Source: Lingula anatina
Lineage: Eukaryota > Brachiopoda > Lingulata > Lingulida > Lingulidae
NCBI RefSeq assembly: GCF_001039355.2
Contig: NW_019775580.1
Span: forward strand, 256,091 to 320,090
Reading direction: 5' to 3'
Length of the DNA: 64,000 nucleotides
The notes below the pieces were generated by a model. The model was not told the origin of the DNA. It saw only the letters and a program-made list of their open reading frames with translations, and did not search any database. Within the stretch, counting starts at the first letter, position 1. The number at the start of each line of letters is the position of its first letter. Below, in pieces: positions 48,854 to 57,744 of this stretch. The translations under genes were made by a program, and so were the position numbers.

Positions 48854-51800
48854 TTATCTGATCTTCCCCCCCCCCTCCCCTTGCAAAATACAGGATCTGA
48901 CAGTATTAAGGATATGCAGTTCAGACACTGTTGAACTGTAGCAAACTTTATAGAACAGCCATTTTCCACTTGTCTACTGTGCTAGTAAATCAATAAATTC
49001 AACAACTGATGTGATAATTCCTTCCATATTGTAGCCAGGAAATTAAAACACAATAATGTGATTTCTGTACTTGGATGCAGTAAGGCAAGCTGACCAGGAT
49101 ATTACATTTACAGTGAAGTTACGCAGGGGTATCATTATATTTAATGAATATATGTGCGAAGGTCCACTGCTTACAGAGGGTGCAGTTGAGCTTCTTTGTG
49201 TTAAGATTTTAAAAACAAGCAAATGCTCAGACATAGAAACCTTATCTTAACAGTCTGGAAGTGGTTAAGTACAGTGTACCACATAACTATCTGACCTCTA
49301 TACATGCATGCATGCATATATGTATGTTTATAGGCTACTTCTCCTATTGCTGTTTATTTAAGGTTGAAGATACTATAAGGAGAAAAACAGATATGGAAAA
49401 GCAAAGGAATAAGCAGAGGCTAAGAAAAAGAAAAGGTAACACACTTCCATGTTTTATGGCTGTTTGATGCTTAATCAAAGACTCATTCTATTTAGATGTA
49501 CTTTTTCTTCAAATACTTCTTCTCACATGTCTGTGTTTGTTAAAGAATGGATGTTGTAACCTTGTCCCACTTGTTAACAAATTCTGTTGGTGAAACCCAA
49601 TAGTCTGTGAGCCTGAAGTATCACATATGAGCCACGTCTGCGTTTGAGTGGTGATATTGTTAACATATCAACCAAGACAGAATGAGATTTTGGCATGTAA
49701 AACATGTTGTCAGACCAGTTTGAGAAGACTATTTGTGTCTGTAAGTAGGGTATTTTACACCCTGTATTCACTCAGGTATGGTGCATTGAAAAGTTAAGGG
49801 GAAATTATGATTCATACTAAAGATACCAGCAAGAGTCCATTATCATCTTGGTAATGGTATCTTAATACCACCAATAAGTACCAGCATACATAAATCCATA
49901 TGGGTTGCCTCACCATAAGTAGAAGACTTAACTGCATTATTTTGTATATTTTAATGAAATGTGTATGATCATTGCTAAATTTTCTCATGTATGCCCCAGC
50001 ATGTATCAAGTATTGTAGCTTCAAGACTGAAAATTATTATATGTTTTTACAATGATCTATATATGTATTGCTTTATGTGTAAATATTGGTTTCATGTTTC
50101 CAGTCCCAAAAGACCCATACTTGCGTGCCCAGGCTGAGATAGATGCAGTCTTAGCTGGTTCAGAGCAAGAGCTTCTTCCAGAGTCTGACCGAGACAGGTC
50201 AGTGATGTTCTTCTAACTGGCCAATCCAGGTTTTTGCTACTGGGAGGGGATGGAAAATGTTTGCCTTGCTTTTTGCTCAGAAAATAATAAAATGACCGAT
50301 GAGGACACTTTCTGTAATATGTTNACTTAAAGCATAATTGTTTCAGTGATGTGTACTTTAATGTTGCAGAAAGCACAGACGAAGGAAACCACCACCAAAA
50401 CCAAAGAGAAGAAAAGCCCCATATGATCACGAGGAGATTGAGTTGAGAGAAGGAATTCCACCATCTACAGTAAGAATTAACTTTGAAACATTGTAGAATA
50501 TTCTCAGTTACAAGGGACAAAGTTTGGCATTAAAATGCCATCTTTCATTTATCTTTAACATTTGCCATCTTTTTTAAATATCTGCCAAAATCAGTTCAGA
50601 GACATACTATTAACGTAAAAAACATACTCAGTAGATGCATTATGTAAAAGATTATTGTTGTATCAAGTTAGTATAATATTGAAGCAGATTTACCCTTTTA
50701 TGTCTCAGTGATGTTATTTCTATCACAAGTTTATTAATTGAAATTGAACTTGCTAGTACCCCAGAGACAGTGAATTAGAAGAGCATCACCGATTTCAGAG
50801 TCTATACCTACGAGTCCACAGAGTACTAGATGAGGTGTTCGATCTTATTATTTCTGCTGGGAGGTTAGAAATGTTGCTGATGTCAAATGCACAGAAGTTG
50901 ATCATGGGGAAACTTTTTTGTTTGTTTGATTGATTATTTGTTTTTCCATCTCCGAGAAAGATGGCATTGTTCCCAGTTGATCTTCTGCACTTTTTGCTTG
51001 TAGTTATGTGATGGGTTGATGTATACTGTTACTGTTGAAATGAAGTCTTCTGTATTGCAGTCAGGTTATGAATTTAATTTTGATTTTTGAATGTTTTTGC
51101 CCAACACAATTTACATCCTTTCCTTTCAAACCAACTGTGGATTCATACATATGTGAAACATGGCTGTTGGACAAATGTTCCATTTATCGACAATATTTCT
51201 GTATAAGATATATCATGGTTGTCGAAGAAGGAACCCAGGTTTCACTCTCCAACATGATTCACAGTTGTTAGTGTACACTACAGCATGTACAGTGCCATGG
51301 AATTTTATGATTTGATGTGCTGATTGCAATCATTTGGCATTTTAGTCCGATGCAGGGTACACTGAGACAGAAACTGAGCTGGATCAGCCTGAATCTCTGG
51401 ACGACACCCGTAAAAAGATACACCGATTGCTTGATGATGCTTTTGCACTCATTTCACCAAAGCATGGGTATGGAGATATTTAAGTTCTTTCATTTATTTA
51501 TTTATTTATTCATTCATTGGTTCATTTTTTTTTTTTTTTTAAATTTTGGTGGAGGTTGTTTGTGCATGATAAATTGTGATTGATAATTAAAATACATTTC
51601 TTTCTCCTGCTTAAAGTGTTTTGATTTGTTGGGAAAATGTTCAGTTTCTGTGGATATACACAGAGTCAGATGTAAATGAATTGACTCCTATTTTAAGAAT
51701 AACACCAAGTCCATTTTGTAAGTAGTTTTAAATTTGTTAGAGTTTTTACAGTGATGGATTTTTGATATCAGAGATTTTCTAGAAGTGTTGCAAAATGACT

Positions 51801-53434
51801 ATCCGCTTTTTTCATTTCTTACTGCTTAAATTACATATGTACTTGAAGCCAGCTCAGGTGTCTTTCATCTTAAGTAGAATGCGTGCATTACTTGAGTTCA
51901 TTTTAATTATTCCATCTATACAGGAACAAAGTAGCTCCTCACACAGCTACAAACGGAAGACCCATCCCTGGTTCTAGCCTTAGGAGAGGCAGAAATCAGG
52001 CTGTCAGGTCTACACAGACCACTCCTAAACAATCAGATAGGTAAGGTATTGAACTTGCTTTTGCAGGCCCATAGCCAGCAATTTCAAAAGGGGGGCTCTT
52101 CTTTTGAAATAGTGGACCTTTAATTTTAACCAAGAAAACTTTGTGTACCTAGATAAAATTTCACAGAGGGGATCTTTATGGCAAAAGGGGACCCCCCCCC
52201 CAACCCTTCCTGGCTACAGGCCCGTTTTATATTATGCATAGTTTGTAGATGCAGTTTGAATTCTTTTATTCATCTTTTAGTCAGTGGTAGACTGAATTTT
52301 TTAAAGGGATAACAACTCTTTGAAAAATATCTATTTTTCACAATAAATACATTGTAAAAAACACACAGAAATATAATATATTCTATTTTACCAAAAAAAG
52401 CACAGTTATAGCAATTAATCTGAAATCTGTGCTTGCCATCCGACCATGTGACCTCCATAGATGGCAATACTCTGCAATAATCTCTTAAGAGATTATTACA
52501 AAAAAACAAACTACTTAAAAAAAAAAAACAGTGACTAATTTTGAATGTAGAAATGGAATCATTAACCATTGGTTAGTACGGGAAAATTGCCATTTACCCC
52601 AGGAAAATTCATTTTTTGGCCAAAATGAATGGTTGTTTTCCCTTAATGTCAAGTTTGACAGTGTTTTTGAGCATTGCTTTTTCCTGCAAATATATTTTAT
52701 TTTACATGCTTTTTTGCTTTGTTTTAGGGTTGATCAGCCTTTTGTTTGAAGCTCTTTGTTAATGATATGGATTTTATTTCTTTTTCTTTTTTAGAGATGA
52801 TACTAGCTCTGAGCAGCCAGAAAGATTATTTGAGTTAAGTCCAAGGCTGAACACAGAAGAATACAAAAGCGGTGATGCTGGTGAGATTTGTTCACTTTTA
52901 GGAAAATGGATTACATGTACAAAATAAATTAAAAACAATTTTTTCCATGAGATGGGATTGTCCTGAGAGAGGAGATATATTATAAAAGTTTATAATGATC
53001 TTATGTAACATTTTACTTAAGAATTATAAGCACTATAAACTATTGATGTAAAATTTTTGAAACCAGAATTTTGTAAATTGCATCTTTGAATCACTTTTGT
53101 AATTGTTCTTGACATTCTACTTCACTATTTAAACTATTTAAATTTTAGCTTTTTAAAAATTGGGAATCCTTCATTTGTCATTGTAGAGTCACTGAAACCA
53201 GAGACTGTCCACACCCCCATGTACATAGCTAGACATCCCCAGCCCAAGGCCTATGCTGGGGTGATGTGGAGTCCATACACAGTAGATGATGAAGCTGCCA
53301 GGGTGTCACCAACCAAGGAACCAGTAAGGGCATATAGCAGGGCCTTAGTTGGGGGAGGGGGGCTTAGAGCAACCACTCTTTTTGTTCAAGAACAGACCCA
53401 CTGAATGAAATTCAGTTTATTTTAAAAAAAAGCC

Positions 53435-53479
<45 letters not shown>

Positions 53480-54433
53480 CTTTTGAAGTTGCCAACTACA
53501 GGCCTGCCAGTAACATTTTTGTTTTGTTTAATGTTGATGGGTATTCAAATCGGTTTGTTGAAACTGAAATTATTAGAAGAGGATTGATATATGGTGATAG
53601 TTATTACATTATCCTTTTTATAAACAGAGACAGTTTATAAAAGATCTTTATAGAACACAGGTTGGCACTTTCATGATACCCATGATGCATGGGACAAAAG
53701 ACTTCAAGTTGCTGTCAACTAGTTTACACCAACATCATTTCAGGCTTCCATACCTCCTGGTGGCATTGACACATCCCCGATACACAGTCTGAAGCTTGGA
53801 CAGACGGATCAACCAAGTCCTGAGTTATCAGTAGGTCAAGGTCACCAGTCAAGGTCAGACAGGGGTTACAGTGACCCAGCGGGTAAAGCCTGGGAACCTT
53901 ACAATAACCGAAGAGCTCTGATACCTGATGATTACACTAGTCTGACATTTGGAACTGCTCAGTTAGCACCCTCTGCAACGAGGCCAAGAGTCCAAACTCC
54001 TCCCCATGGAAGGGAGAGGACTGGTGCAACAGATTCAAATAATGATTCTTTGATACATAATGAAAGTAATGGTGAGGCCTTTCATCCTCTAAGGACAACA
54101 TCTAAAGGGGCACAACCTTTCTCATTTGACAACCAAACTCTGAACTCTTCCACATACATATCACCAGCCTCAAGCATGCACTCCAAAAACCCAATACTGT
54201 CACATAGCATGGGAGGAAGTAGGATTCAGCCAAATGCAAGTGTTCATGCATCCCCTCCTTACAGACGAAGCAACTCAATAGGGGGTCCCATAGAGGATGG
54301 GCAGGACGAGATAGATGTGATAAGTAGCAGTCTTAAGCCTGGCTCATCTGCCCAACCCCTGATTAAGTCCATTAGAGAGGAACTGCTGAGGTTAACACAA
54401 AGGAGAACACCTGTAAAGGAGTTTGATAGTTAA
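31972..54433 (+). CDS. KIAA1549-like single-pass membrane protein with large mucin-like ectodomain
   Basis: One allele's coding exons: 31972-32107, 34256-38239, 38589-38779, 39583-39757, 40724-40965, 41264-41514, 42085-42209, 42542-42687, 49363-49435, 50104-50197, 50370-50469, 51346-51467, 51924-52040, 52795-52880, 53187-53323, 53744-54433. Phases fit throughout, giving 2222 residues. Order: signal peptide; Thr/Ser-rich mucin region (residues about 46-1373); juxtamembrane module with RKKR site (1420-1423); transmembrane helix (about 1512-1537); Pro/Lys/Arg-rich cytoplasmic tail. KIAA1549-like signatures by recall: DMEKQRNKQRLRKRKG after the tail start, IHRLLDDAFALI, GVMWSPY, and the C-terminus IREELLRLTQRR. 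KIAA1549 function is poorly known (linked to photoreceptors and cilia in vertebrates). Seven exons (the 3' end of the mucin exon and the next six) recur at 43760-48553 as an allelic copy and must not be counted twice. Confidence 0.75.
32141..32210. repeat. GT microsatellite in intron 1 of the mucin-like gene
   Basis: GT run with GA and ACAC interruptions, starting 33 bases after the exon 1 donor. Confidence 0.88.
33395..33450. repeat. GA microsatellite
   Basis: Perfect GA run in intron 1 of the mucin-like gene. Confidence 0.9.
34256..38239 (+). CDS. Giant Thr/Ser-rich mucin-like exon
   Basis: A 3984-bp exon (1328 codons), phase 1-1, acceptor CTTTACAG and donor GTAAGT. Almost entirely Thr, Ser, Ala and Val with many N-x-T sequons (QNTTVA), so heavily O- and N-glycosylated if secreted. 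The front third is diverse and Ser-rich (SSSSSSSSLLSS). The middle has degenerate units ending in TTVAATTE, and the rear has a perfect 22-residue repeat array. No cysteines were seen in the repeats, so it is probably an extended, brush-like spacer. Confidence 0.9.
37021..37732 (+). repeat. Coding VNTR: ten identical 66-bp units plus a partial
   Basis: Units start at 37021 and every 66 bases to 37615, with a diverging eleventh at 37681. Each encodes GGLKTTTVTQNTTVAATTEA plus TT. No difference was seen between units even at synonymous sites. The array is flanked on both sides by decayed relatives of the same unit. Confidence 0.93.
38589..38779 (+). CDS. Juxtamembrane exon with furin-type site (allele A)
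   Basis: 191 bp, phase 1-0, acceptor TTCTTTTAG. Encodes VPENINVSTYEFRND, LSRLYFDAFKREEQ and KARKKRAV. RKKR followed by Ala is a proprotein-convertase consensus, so the ectodomain may be cut and held non-covalently or shed. It resembles the membrane-near part of KIAA1549; SEA-like folding is possible but unproven. Confidence 0.8.
39583..39757 (+). CDS. Juxtamembrane exon 2 (allele A)
   Basis: 175 bp, phase 0-1. Reads VIDISRGSEQPSNVDVVYYM then EKDGYLVPAQSAVNVL. The alternating hydrophobic pattern suggests a beta-rich module continuing the preceding exon. Confidence 0.82.
40724..40965 (+). CDS. Transmembrane exon (allele A)
   Basis: 242 bp, phase 1-0. Encodes VYDPPAVIVPDPPQYW, the helix IIGVVVGSIVGFVLIAWLIL plus FIYF, then a basic stop-transfer KCVKPPD and PRTPRSRRRHSR. 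The basic side marks the following tail as cytoplasmic. Confidence 0.9.
41264..41514 (+). CDS. Cytoplasmic tail exon (allele A)
   Basis: 251 bp, phase 0-2, acceptor ACATGTAG. Proline-rich with VEPPPKRNYLERKPE, a possible SH2-type tyrosine (EAVYANVSRPPRRP) and PxxP motifs. Disordered signalling-type tail. Confidence 0.83.
42085..42209 (+). CDS. Cytoplasmic tail exon, acidic-then-basic (allele A)
   Basis: 125 bp, phase 2-1. Begins with an Asp run (DDDDGLASD) and ends in a strongly basic stretch (RRRKPPKKPSRKRTPRRG). The allele B copy changes the final Gly to Ser. Confidence 0.83.
42542..42687 (+). CDS. Cytoplasmic tail exon before the assembly gap (allele A)
   Basis: 146 bp, phase 1-0, acceptor TTTTTCTAG. 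Reads PTDSTFPQPSPEEPP and ends in PLVGPSLYDQLQEQQK. Frame continues correctly into the unique exon at 49363. Confidence 0.82.
42895..43178. other. Assembly gap (284 N)
   Basis: The bases on both sides repeat the same motif (CACATATTAATGCAAAA before and after). In copy B the corresponding place is continuous with no extra sequence. The gap is therefore probably overlapping contig ends, not missing DNA. Confidence 0.85.
43687..43758. mobile_element. Left end of a TTAA-flanked repeat (copy 1)
   Basis: Starts directly after TTAA at 43683-43686, where allele B (49265-49268) continues with unrelated intron. Shares about 60 bases with 58868-58920 (GTCAGAATGGCCTGA, CGGAACATATTCTTCAGAAA). Cut off by the single N. 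Confidence 0.65.
43760..44109 (+). CDS. 3' end of the mucin exon (allele B copy)
   Basis: Same as 37890-38239 with very few substitutions; donor GTAAGT after GAAACAG. Incomplete at its left edge because the contig starts inside the exon. Confidence 0.8.
44476..44666 (+). CDS. Furin-site exon (allele B copy)
   Basis: 191 bp, as 38589-38779. One visible residue change: Leu to Met in RNDMETKLS. The RKKRAV site is intact. Confidence 0.8.
45483..45657 (+). CDS. Juxtamembrane exon 2 (allele B copy)
   Basis: 175 bp, as 39583-39757. The acceptor reads CCAAG instead of CCTAG. Only synonymous changes were noticed. Confidence 0.8.
46645..46886 (+). CDS. Transmembrane exon (allele B copy)
   Basis: 242 bp, as 40724-40965, encoding the same protein with a few silent third-position changes. 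Confidence 0.82.
47174..47424 (+). CDS. Cytoplasmic tail exon (allele B copy)
   Basis: 251 bp, as 41264-41514. One change, Ser to Pro, in ESRPPDIPP. Confidence 0.8.
47986..48110 (+). CDS. Acidic/basic tail exon (allele B copy)
   Basis: 125 bp, as 42085-42209, with Gly to Ser near the end (RRSQAG). Confidence 0.8.
48408..48553 (+). CDS. Tail exon PTDSTF...QEQQK (allele B copy)
   Basis: 146 bp, as 42542-42687, with Pro to Ser in STFSQPS. It splices in phase 0 to 49363, so allele B supplies a continuous gene from here on. Confidence 0.8.
48789..48857. repeat. TTTA microsatellite (allele B)
   Basis: Pure TTTA run. The allele A counterpart at 43229-43279 is shorter and interrupted by GTA, showing allelic length variation. 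Confidence 0.88.
49363..49435 (+). CDS. Short exon with KIAA1549-type basic helix
   Basis: 73 bp, phase 0-1. Encodes VEDTIRRKTDMEKQRNKQRL then RKRKG. This is the most family-diagnostic tail segment, resembling the ...EHWRNKLRLRAKRKG stretch I recall from vertebrate KIAA1549. Probably a charged amphipathic helix. Confidence 0.8.
50104..50197 (+). CDS. Tail exon VPKDPYLRAQAEIDAVL
   Basis: 94 bp, phase 1-2, acceptor ATGTTTCCAG, donor GTCAGT. Acidic, helix-prone segment ending SDRD. An ambiguous base N lies in the following intron at 50324. Confidence 0.78.
50370..50469 (+). CDS. Tail exon, basic/proline-rich
   Basis: 100 bp, phase 2-0. Reads KHRRRKPPPKPKRRKAPYD then HEEIELREGIPPST. The PPPKPKR stretch could bind SH3 domains. 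Its phase-0 end can join either of the two alternative exons downstream. Confidence 0.8.
50757..50863 (+). CDS. Alternative exon a (paralogue of exon b)
   Basis: 107 bp, phase 0-2, acceptor TTGCTAG, weak donor GTTAGA. Reads YPRDSELEEHHRFQSLYL then RVHRVLDEVFDLIISAGR. It aligns with exon b over H-R-x-L-D-x-x-F-x-L-I and has the same phases, so it can replace exon b but cannot be spliced in front of it without a frameshift. If unspliced, the frame runs on to a stop near 50930. Confidence 0.55.
51346..51467 (+). CDS. Alternative exon b (canonical)
   Basis: 122 bp, phase 0-2, acceptor CATTTTAG, donor GTATGG. Reads SDAGYTETETELDQPESLDD then TRKKIHRLLDDAFALISPKH. The IHRLLDDAFAL string is the better match to the KIAA1549 family, so this is taken as the default form. 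Confidence 0.8.
51924..52040 (+). CDS. Tail exon NKVAPHTATNGRPIPGSSL
   Basis: 117 bp, phase 2-2, acceptor CTATACAG, donor GTAAGG. Ser/Thr/Arg-rich with possible phosphorylation sites (RSTQTTPKQSD). Accepts phase 2 from either alternative exon. Confidence 0.78.
52063..52225. mobile_element. About 160-bp MITE-like repeat
   Basis: The ends are inverted repeats: GCAGGCCCATAGCCAGCAA on the left and the complement of GGGCCTGTAGCCAGGAAGG on the right. The interior has G-runs and C-runs. Intronic, 22 bases after the preceding donor. Confidence 0.6.
52795..52880 (+). CDS. Tail exon DDTSSEQPERLFELSPRL
   Basis: 86 bp, phase 2-1, acceptor TTTTTTAG after a long pyrimidine tract, donor GTGAGA. Confidence 0.78.
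53187..53323 (+). CDS. Tail exon with GVMWSPY motif
   Basis: 137 bp, phase 1-0, acceptor ATTGTAG, donor GTAAGG. Reads PMYIARHPQPKAYAGVMWSP then YTVDDEAARVSPTKEP. The AYAGVMWSPY block resembles a conserved tail motif of the KIAA1549 family. Confidence 0.8.
53437..53480. repeat. AC microsatellite
   Basis: AC run with one GC interruption in the last intron of the KIAA1549-like gene. Confidence 0.88.
53744..54433 (+). CDS. Last exon of the KIAA1549-like gene
   Basis: 690 bp in phase 0, ending in TAA. Mostly disordered (Ser, Pro, Asn, Gln) with DDYTSLTFGTAQLAP, and a conserved-looking end PLIKSIREELLRLTQRRTP. The amphipathic IREELLRL helix is the second strong link to KIAA1549 proteins. Confidence 0.88.
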   Translation, partial: ASIPPGGIDTSPIHSLKLGQTDQPSPELSVGQGHQSRSDRGYSDPAGKAWEPYNNRRALIPDDYTSLTFGTAQLAPSATRPRVQTPPHGRERTGATDSNNDSLIHNESNGEAFHPLRTTSKGAQPFSFDNQTLNSSTYISPASSMHSKNPILSHSMGGSRIQPNASVHASPPYRRSNSIGGPIEDGQDEIDVISSSLKPGSSAQPLIKSIREELLRLTQRRTPVKEFDS

Positions 54434-57166
54434 CTGATATTTATACAGCAAGGAAATTTATACTATTTTAGTATTTATCGATTTGTGCATTTGAAAGTGA
54501 TGTCACTGATTTTTATGCATTATTTAATCTTTGAATTTTTATGAAAAAACTCCCGGTATATTATCCAAAGAAGGAACAAAGTTGACTTGAATTTGAGGTA
54601 TTTAAGTTGTGTATTACTCAGTATTACAAAAAAAAATAATAATAACTGAGAAGATTTTTGTTAACACAATAGACAAAAAAAATGAGAAAAGTTCTTCAAA
54701 GGCACAGCTGTCAAGGTGATGAGGACCAGAGATAGTAACAGAAGGATACCGAATAAAATATTTTAGTCTTCATGGAGGACTCATATTCATTATTTTAAGT
54801 TAAGTATCTTTACAGAATTATCAGTCGTGTCATAAAAATTATTTACACCAAATGCTCAGGTTGTTTGAAATAGCTTTATACTTGAAATTTAATTTCTGAA
54901 TATCCGTCCAAGTATTTTAGATTAAAGGTTAAATATCATATACATGGATTTTTGTCAGCCTCCTATAGTTATATTATGCTGAAGGCTAAAGTTAAAGATT
55001 ATTATTGCAAGTTCCAGTACTTATTTTTTGAGAATGGCAGAAAGTTGGTGGACATGTGCAAGAGTGACCAGACATTACTCTGGATGTGATGAGAGAGAGA
55101 TAGACCAACTCTTGTTGGGATTCTTAATGAGCTGAAAAAATAGTGACTGATCACAATATTGTTGCATGTTTTGCAGTATAAAATGCATTGTTTGCTACAT
55201 TTTTCTGAAAAAATACTTAAAGTGCAAACGTTTTAGATCTGTTACTTTATATTTTTACAATCATAATGCTGTATTTTTACAAAATTATATGATTATATGA
55301 ATTCTGATATTTAATAAGTGCACAAATGCTTTTGAAAGCCAAATAAACTAATCAATATTGTAGTTGCGTTTATTCTTAAATTTAATCCACATGTTGATTA
55401 GAAGAGTTTTATAACCCACCCCTTCTCTTCAAATGTTATTGTATTTATAAAAAAATATGCCTGAAGTCAAATACATGACCAGAATGAAATTATTTGTCAA
55501 ATTAATCTGATCAAATTTACTTTTTTCCTTCTACCACCATCTCAGAATCAGCTAAATTATTTGCTTCTGGATCTTTTTTAGTCCCAAACTTGGACAGTCC
55601 AGTCTCCAAATGTCTTTGTTTTTGTAAATTGATTATTTTGAGTATATCCTCAAAAATCAAGGTCTGTACATTATTTTTATACCTTCTTTAAAATATACCT
55701 TTATACTTTTACAGTATTCCCCAAAACTATTATAAGTCTGATTTTCGATATTTGTCAAAACAGTTAATTATGGGTAGGCTGCACATTGTCACTGTTATTC
55801 AAATTATCTTGATAATTTACTAGTTTTTATTTTAGAGGAAACTTTCAAACTCTTTGACTAATGAGATTACCTCACAATTATCTCCCCTGTGAACGCCTTG
55901 GTATTCACAGATGTTTCCTGATGTGAAGAGTTTTATCTGGCATCAATTTGCATTGACAAAGTTTAATGTTGTTAATACCCATTTTCTCTCATTTTGTAGG
56001 GTCGCCAATACAAAAAAAAATTAAATGTTATGACAGCTATACCGCATTCCCTGTCTACTGAGTACATCTTGTTACATTTAGTTCTGTTCCCATTGACCGT
56101 TTTCAAAATATTACTTTTATCGTTTAACTATATATCCATACGAAATATCCATGACATGCCTTTAAAATAACCAGCAAAATTTAATAAAATACATAACAGT
56201 TTAACCTTTTTGGGTAAAAAAAGATTGTTAATGTTTATAGTATAACGCTAACGTATCGTACATCATAGGCTACTTAGTCAATTTCGTCACTAAACAACGG
56301 ACTTACCGAGCATTACAAACGCAATACGAATATTTCATATCATGCAGTTTTGGTTTGATATCTTGAAATAATAAATTGCTATAATTTGTTTATTTCAAGA
56401 ATATGGTTTTTTGGGGGTTGAAAAGAACAAACAGCTTAGGTTATCTCACTCCCGACCCGCCAAAAAAAAAAACGAGTTTGTGCACGATGAAGGCCTGTTG
56501 TTTTACACGGACATCACTAATAATAATTTCCTTATCTTTCCTTGTAATCTAGCAAAAAGCATCGCCTCCACGTACAACACGTCACAAAATACAACTAATG
56601 AGGATATATGGTTTCGTTTAGAAACGATTAATGATATTCCGAGTTCCAGTGATTTATAAAGCAAAAAATAGAGGGAAACACTCACTGCTACAGACTGTTC
56701 TGGAATTTATTTTACTGCACTGTCTGTCTGCAGCAGATTTTTTTTTTTTTTGCTTGTATATTTATGATTATAACGTTAGACTAATTTCAGAGAATATTCC
56801 TACATGCATTTCACAAAATATGGTGAAAATAAATTCACAACAAGAAACTTATGAAAACATTTTATATTATGCTTTATTCATAATTTCTGCACCAGACTGA
56901 GCTGGTGAAAATGTACAGAGATATAATAGCAACAATAATAATGATGATAATAATAATAAAATACATAGATGAATAGCACCAAAATTACATATATAGAAAT
57001 GTACCATTATTATACATACATATTTAGTATTTCATAATCATAAGCTAGGTGCAGTCTTTATGCGTTAGCATCACACTACAAGTATTGTACACATGACTAA
57101 GATTTAGATATTAATTATGCACGAGCCTGTTTTCTGCTATGTGAAACAAACCTTCATATATGGTAA
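54434..57166. other. 3'UTR and intergenic DNA, no gene recognised
   Basis: AT-rich with scattered short frames, such as one of 82 codons at 56411-56659 with no family features. No splice-linked coding blocks, RNA genes or clear repeats were seen up to the LINE remnant. Confidence 0.6.
54752..55347 (+). terminator. Candidate poly(A) signals of the KIAA1549-like gene
   Basis: AATAAA occurs at 54752-54757 and 55342-55347, giving 3'UTRs of about 0.35 or 0.93 kb. Which one is used cannot be told from sequence. Confidence 0.45.
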
Positions 57167-57596
57167 TTAATTATACATCACAAAGTGGTTCCAAGATATA
57201 GCACAGTTTCTTTTGTCAAAAGCGAGGTTAAGGAATTTGACCAAAGATATTATCACTGTCTCATTTGGGTTGTTCATTATAAAGGAGAATTTATCTTTGT
57301 TGTTTAAATGTGGAAAGCATGTATGGGCGCTTTGTACTGTTTGAAAAAGTTCTTTTCTACATTCTGTATACAGAGGGCAGGTAATTAAAAAGTGTTCTTC
57401 ATCCTCTATAACTCCAGAGTGGCAGATTTGGCATTTTCTTTCATCAGCTGGTGCTGGTTTACCCTTGACATGGCGACCTGTTTCAATGTGCAAGTTGTGG
57501 CTGCTGATTCTAAATTTGGTTAGGGTTTTACATTTTTCTTTATCTTGAATTACACCAAGATATTTTTCTTTCTCAAACTGGAGCTTGAAAATTTTA
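57167..57596 (-). mobile_element. LINE reverse-transcriptase C-terminal fragment
   Basis: An open minus-strand frame of about 143 codons reads KEKCKTLTKFRISSHNLHIE, TGRHVKGK, a CQICHSG...DEEHFLITCPLY zinc-knuckle-like module and then LVKFLNLAF. The pattern (IETGRW/H ... CxxC ... DExHFL..C) is the usual C-terminus of non-LTR retrotransposon ORF2 in invertebrates. 5' truncated, no catalytic domain left. Confidence 0.82.
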
Positions 57597-57627
57597 TACG
57601 TTCTCTTTTATATACAATCTTTATAGC

Positions 57628-57744
57628 AAATATAATTTATTGGGCACAATAAAAAGATTTATGTGGGATGAGATTATCAGTGTTAGACAAGTTTCCCAGG
57701 GAGCTTGGCTCTTTTAAAAGAAGCTCAAGATGTTTCTTCCTTAA
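57628..57744. repeat. 117-bp direct repeat, copy 1 (empty sites)
   Basis: Starts AAATATAATTTATTGGGCAC and ends at TTAA (57741-57744). Matches 58618-58851 except that the latter has a 117-bp insertion and a repeat placed after its TTAA. Confidence 0.8.

Larger units (their letters stand above)
43760..49268. repeat. Allelic segment B of the mucin-like gene
   Basis: Second copy of 37890-43686; it continues into the unique downstream exons. It begins inside the mucin repeat region with no acceptor site, which a real tandem duplication would be unlikely to do at exactly a single-N join. Confidence 0.88.

Noticed and set aside
37890-49268. True tandem duplication of the transmembrane and tail exons
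   Set aside because: Intron identity is at allelic level, copy B starts mid-exon at a single N, and the unique 3' exons follow only one copy.
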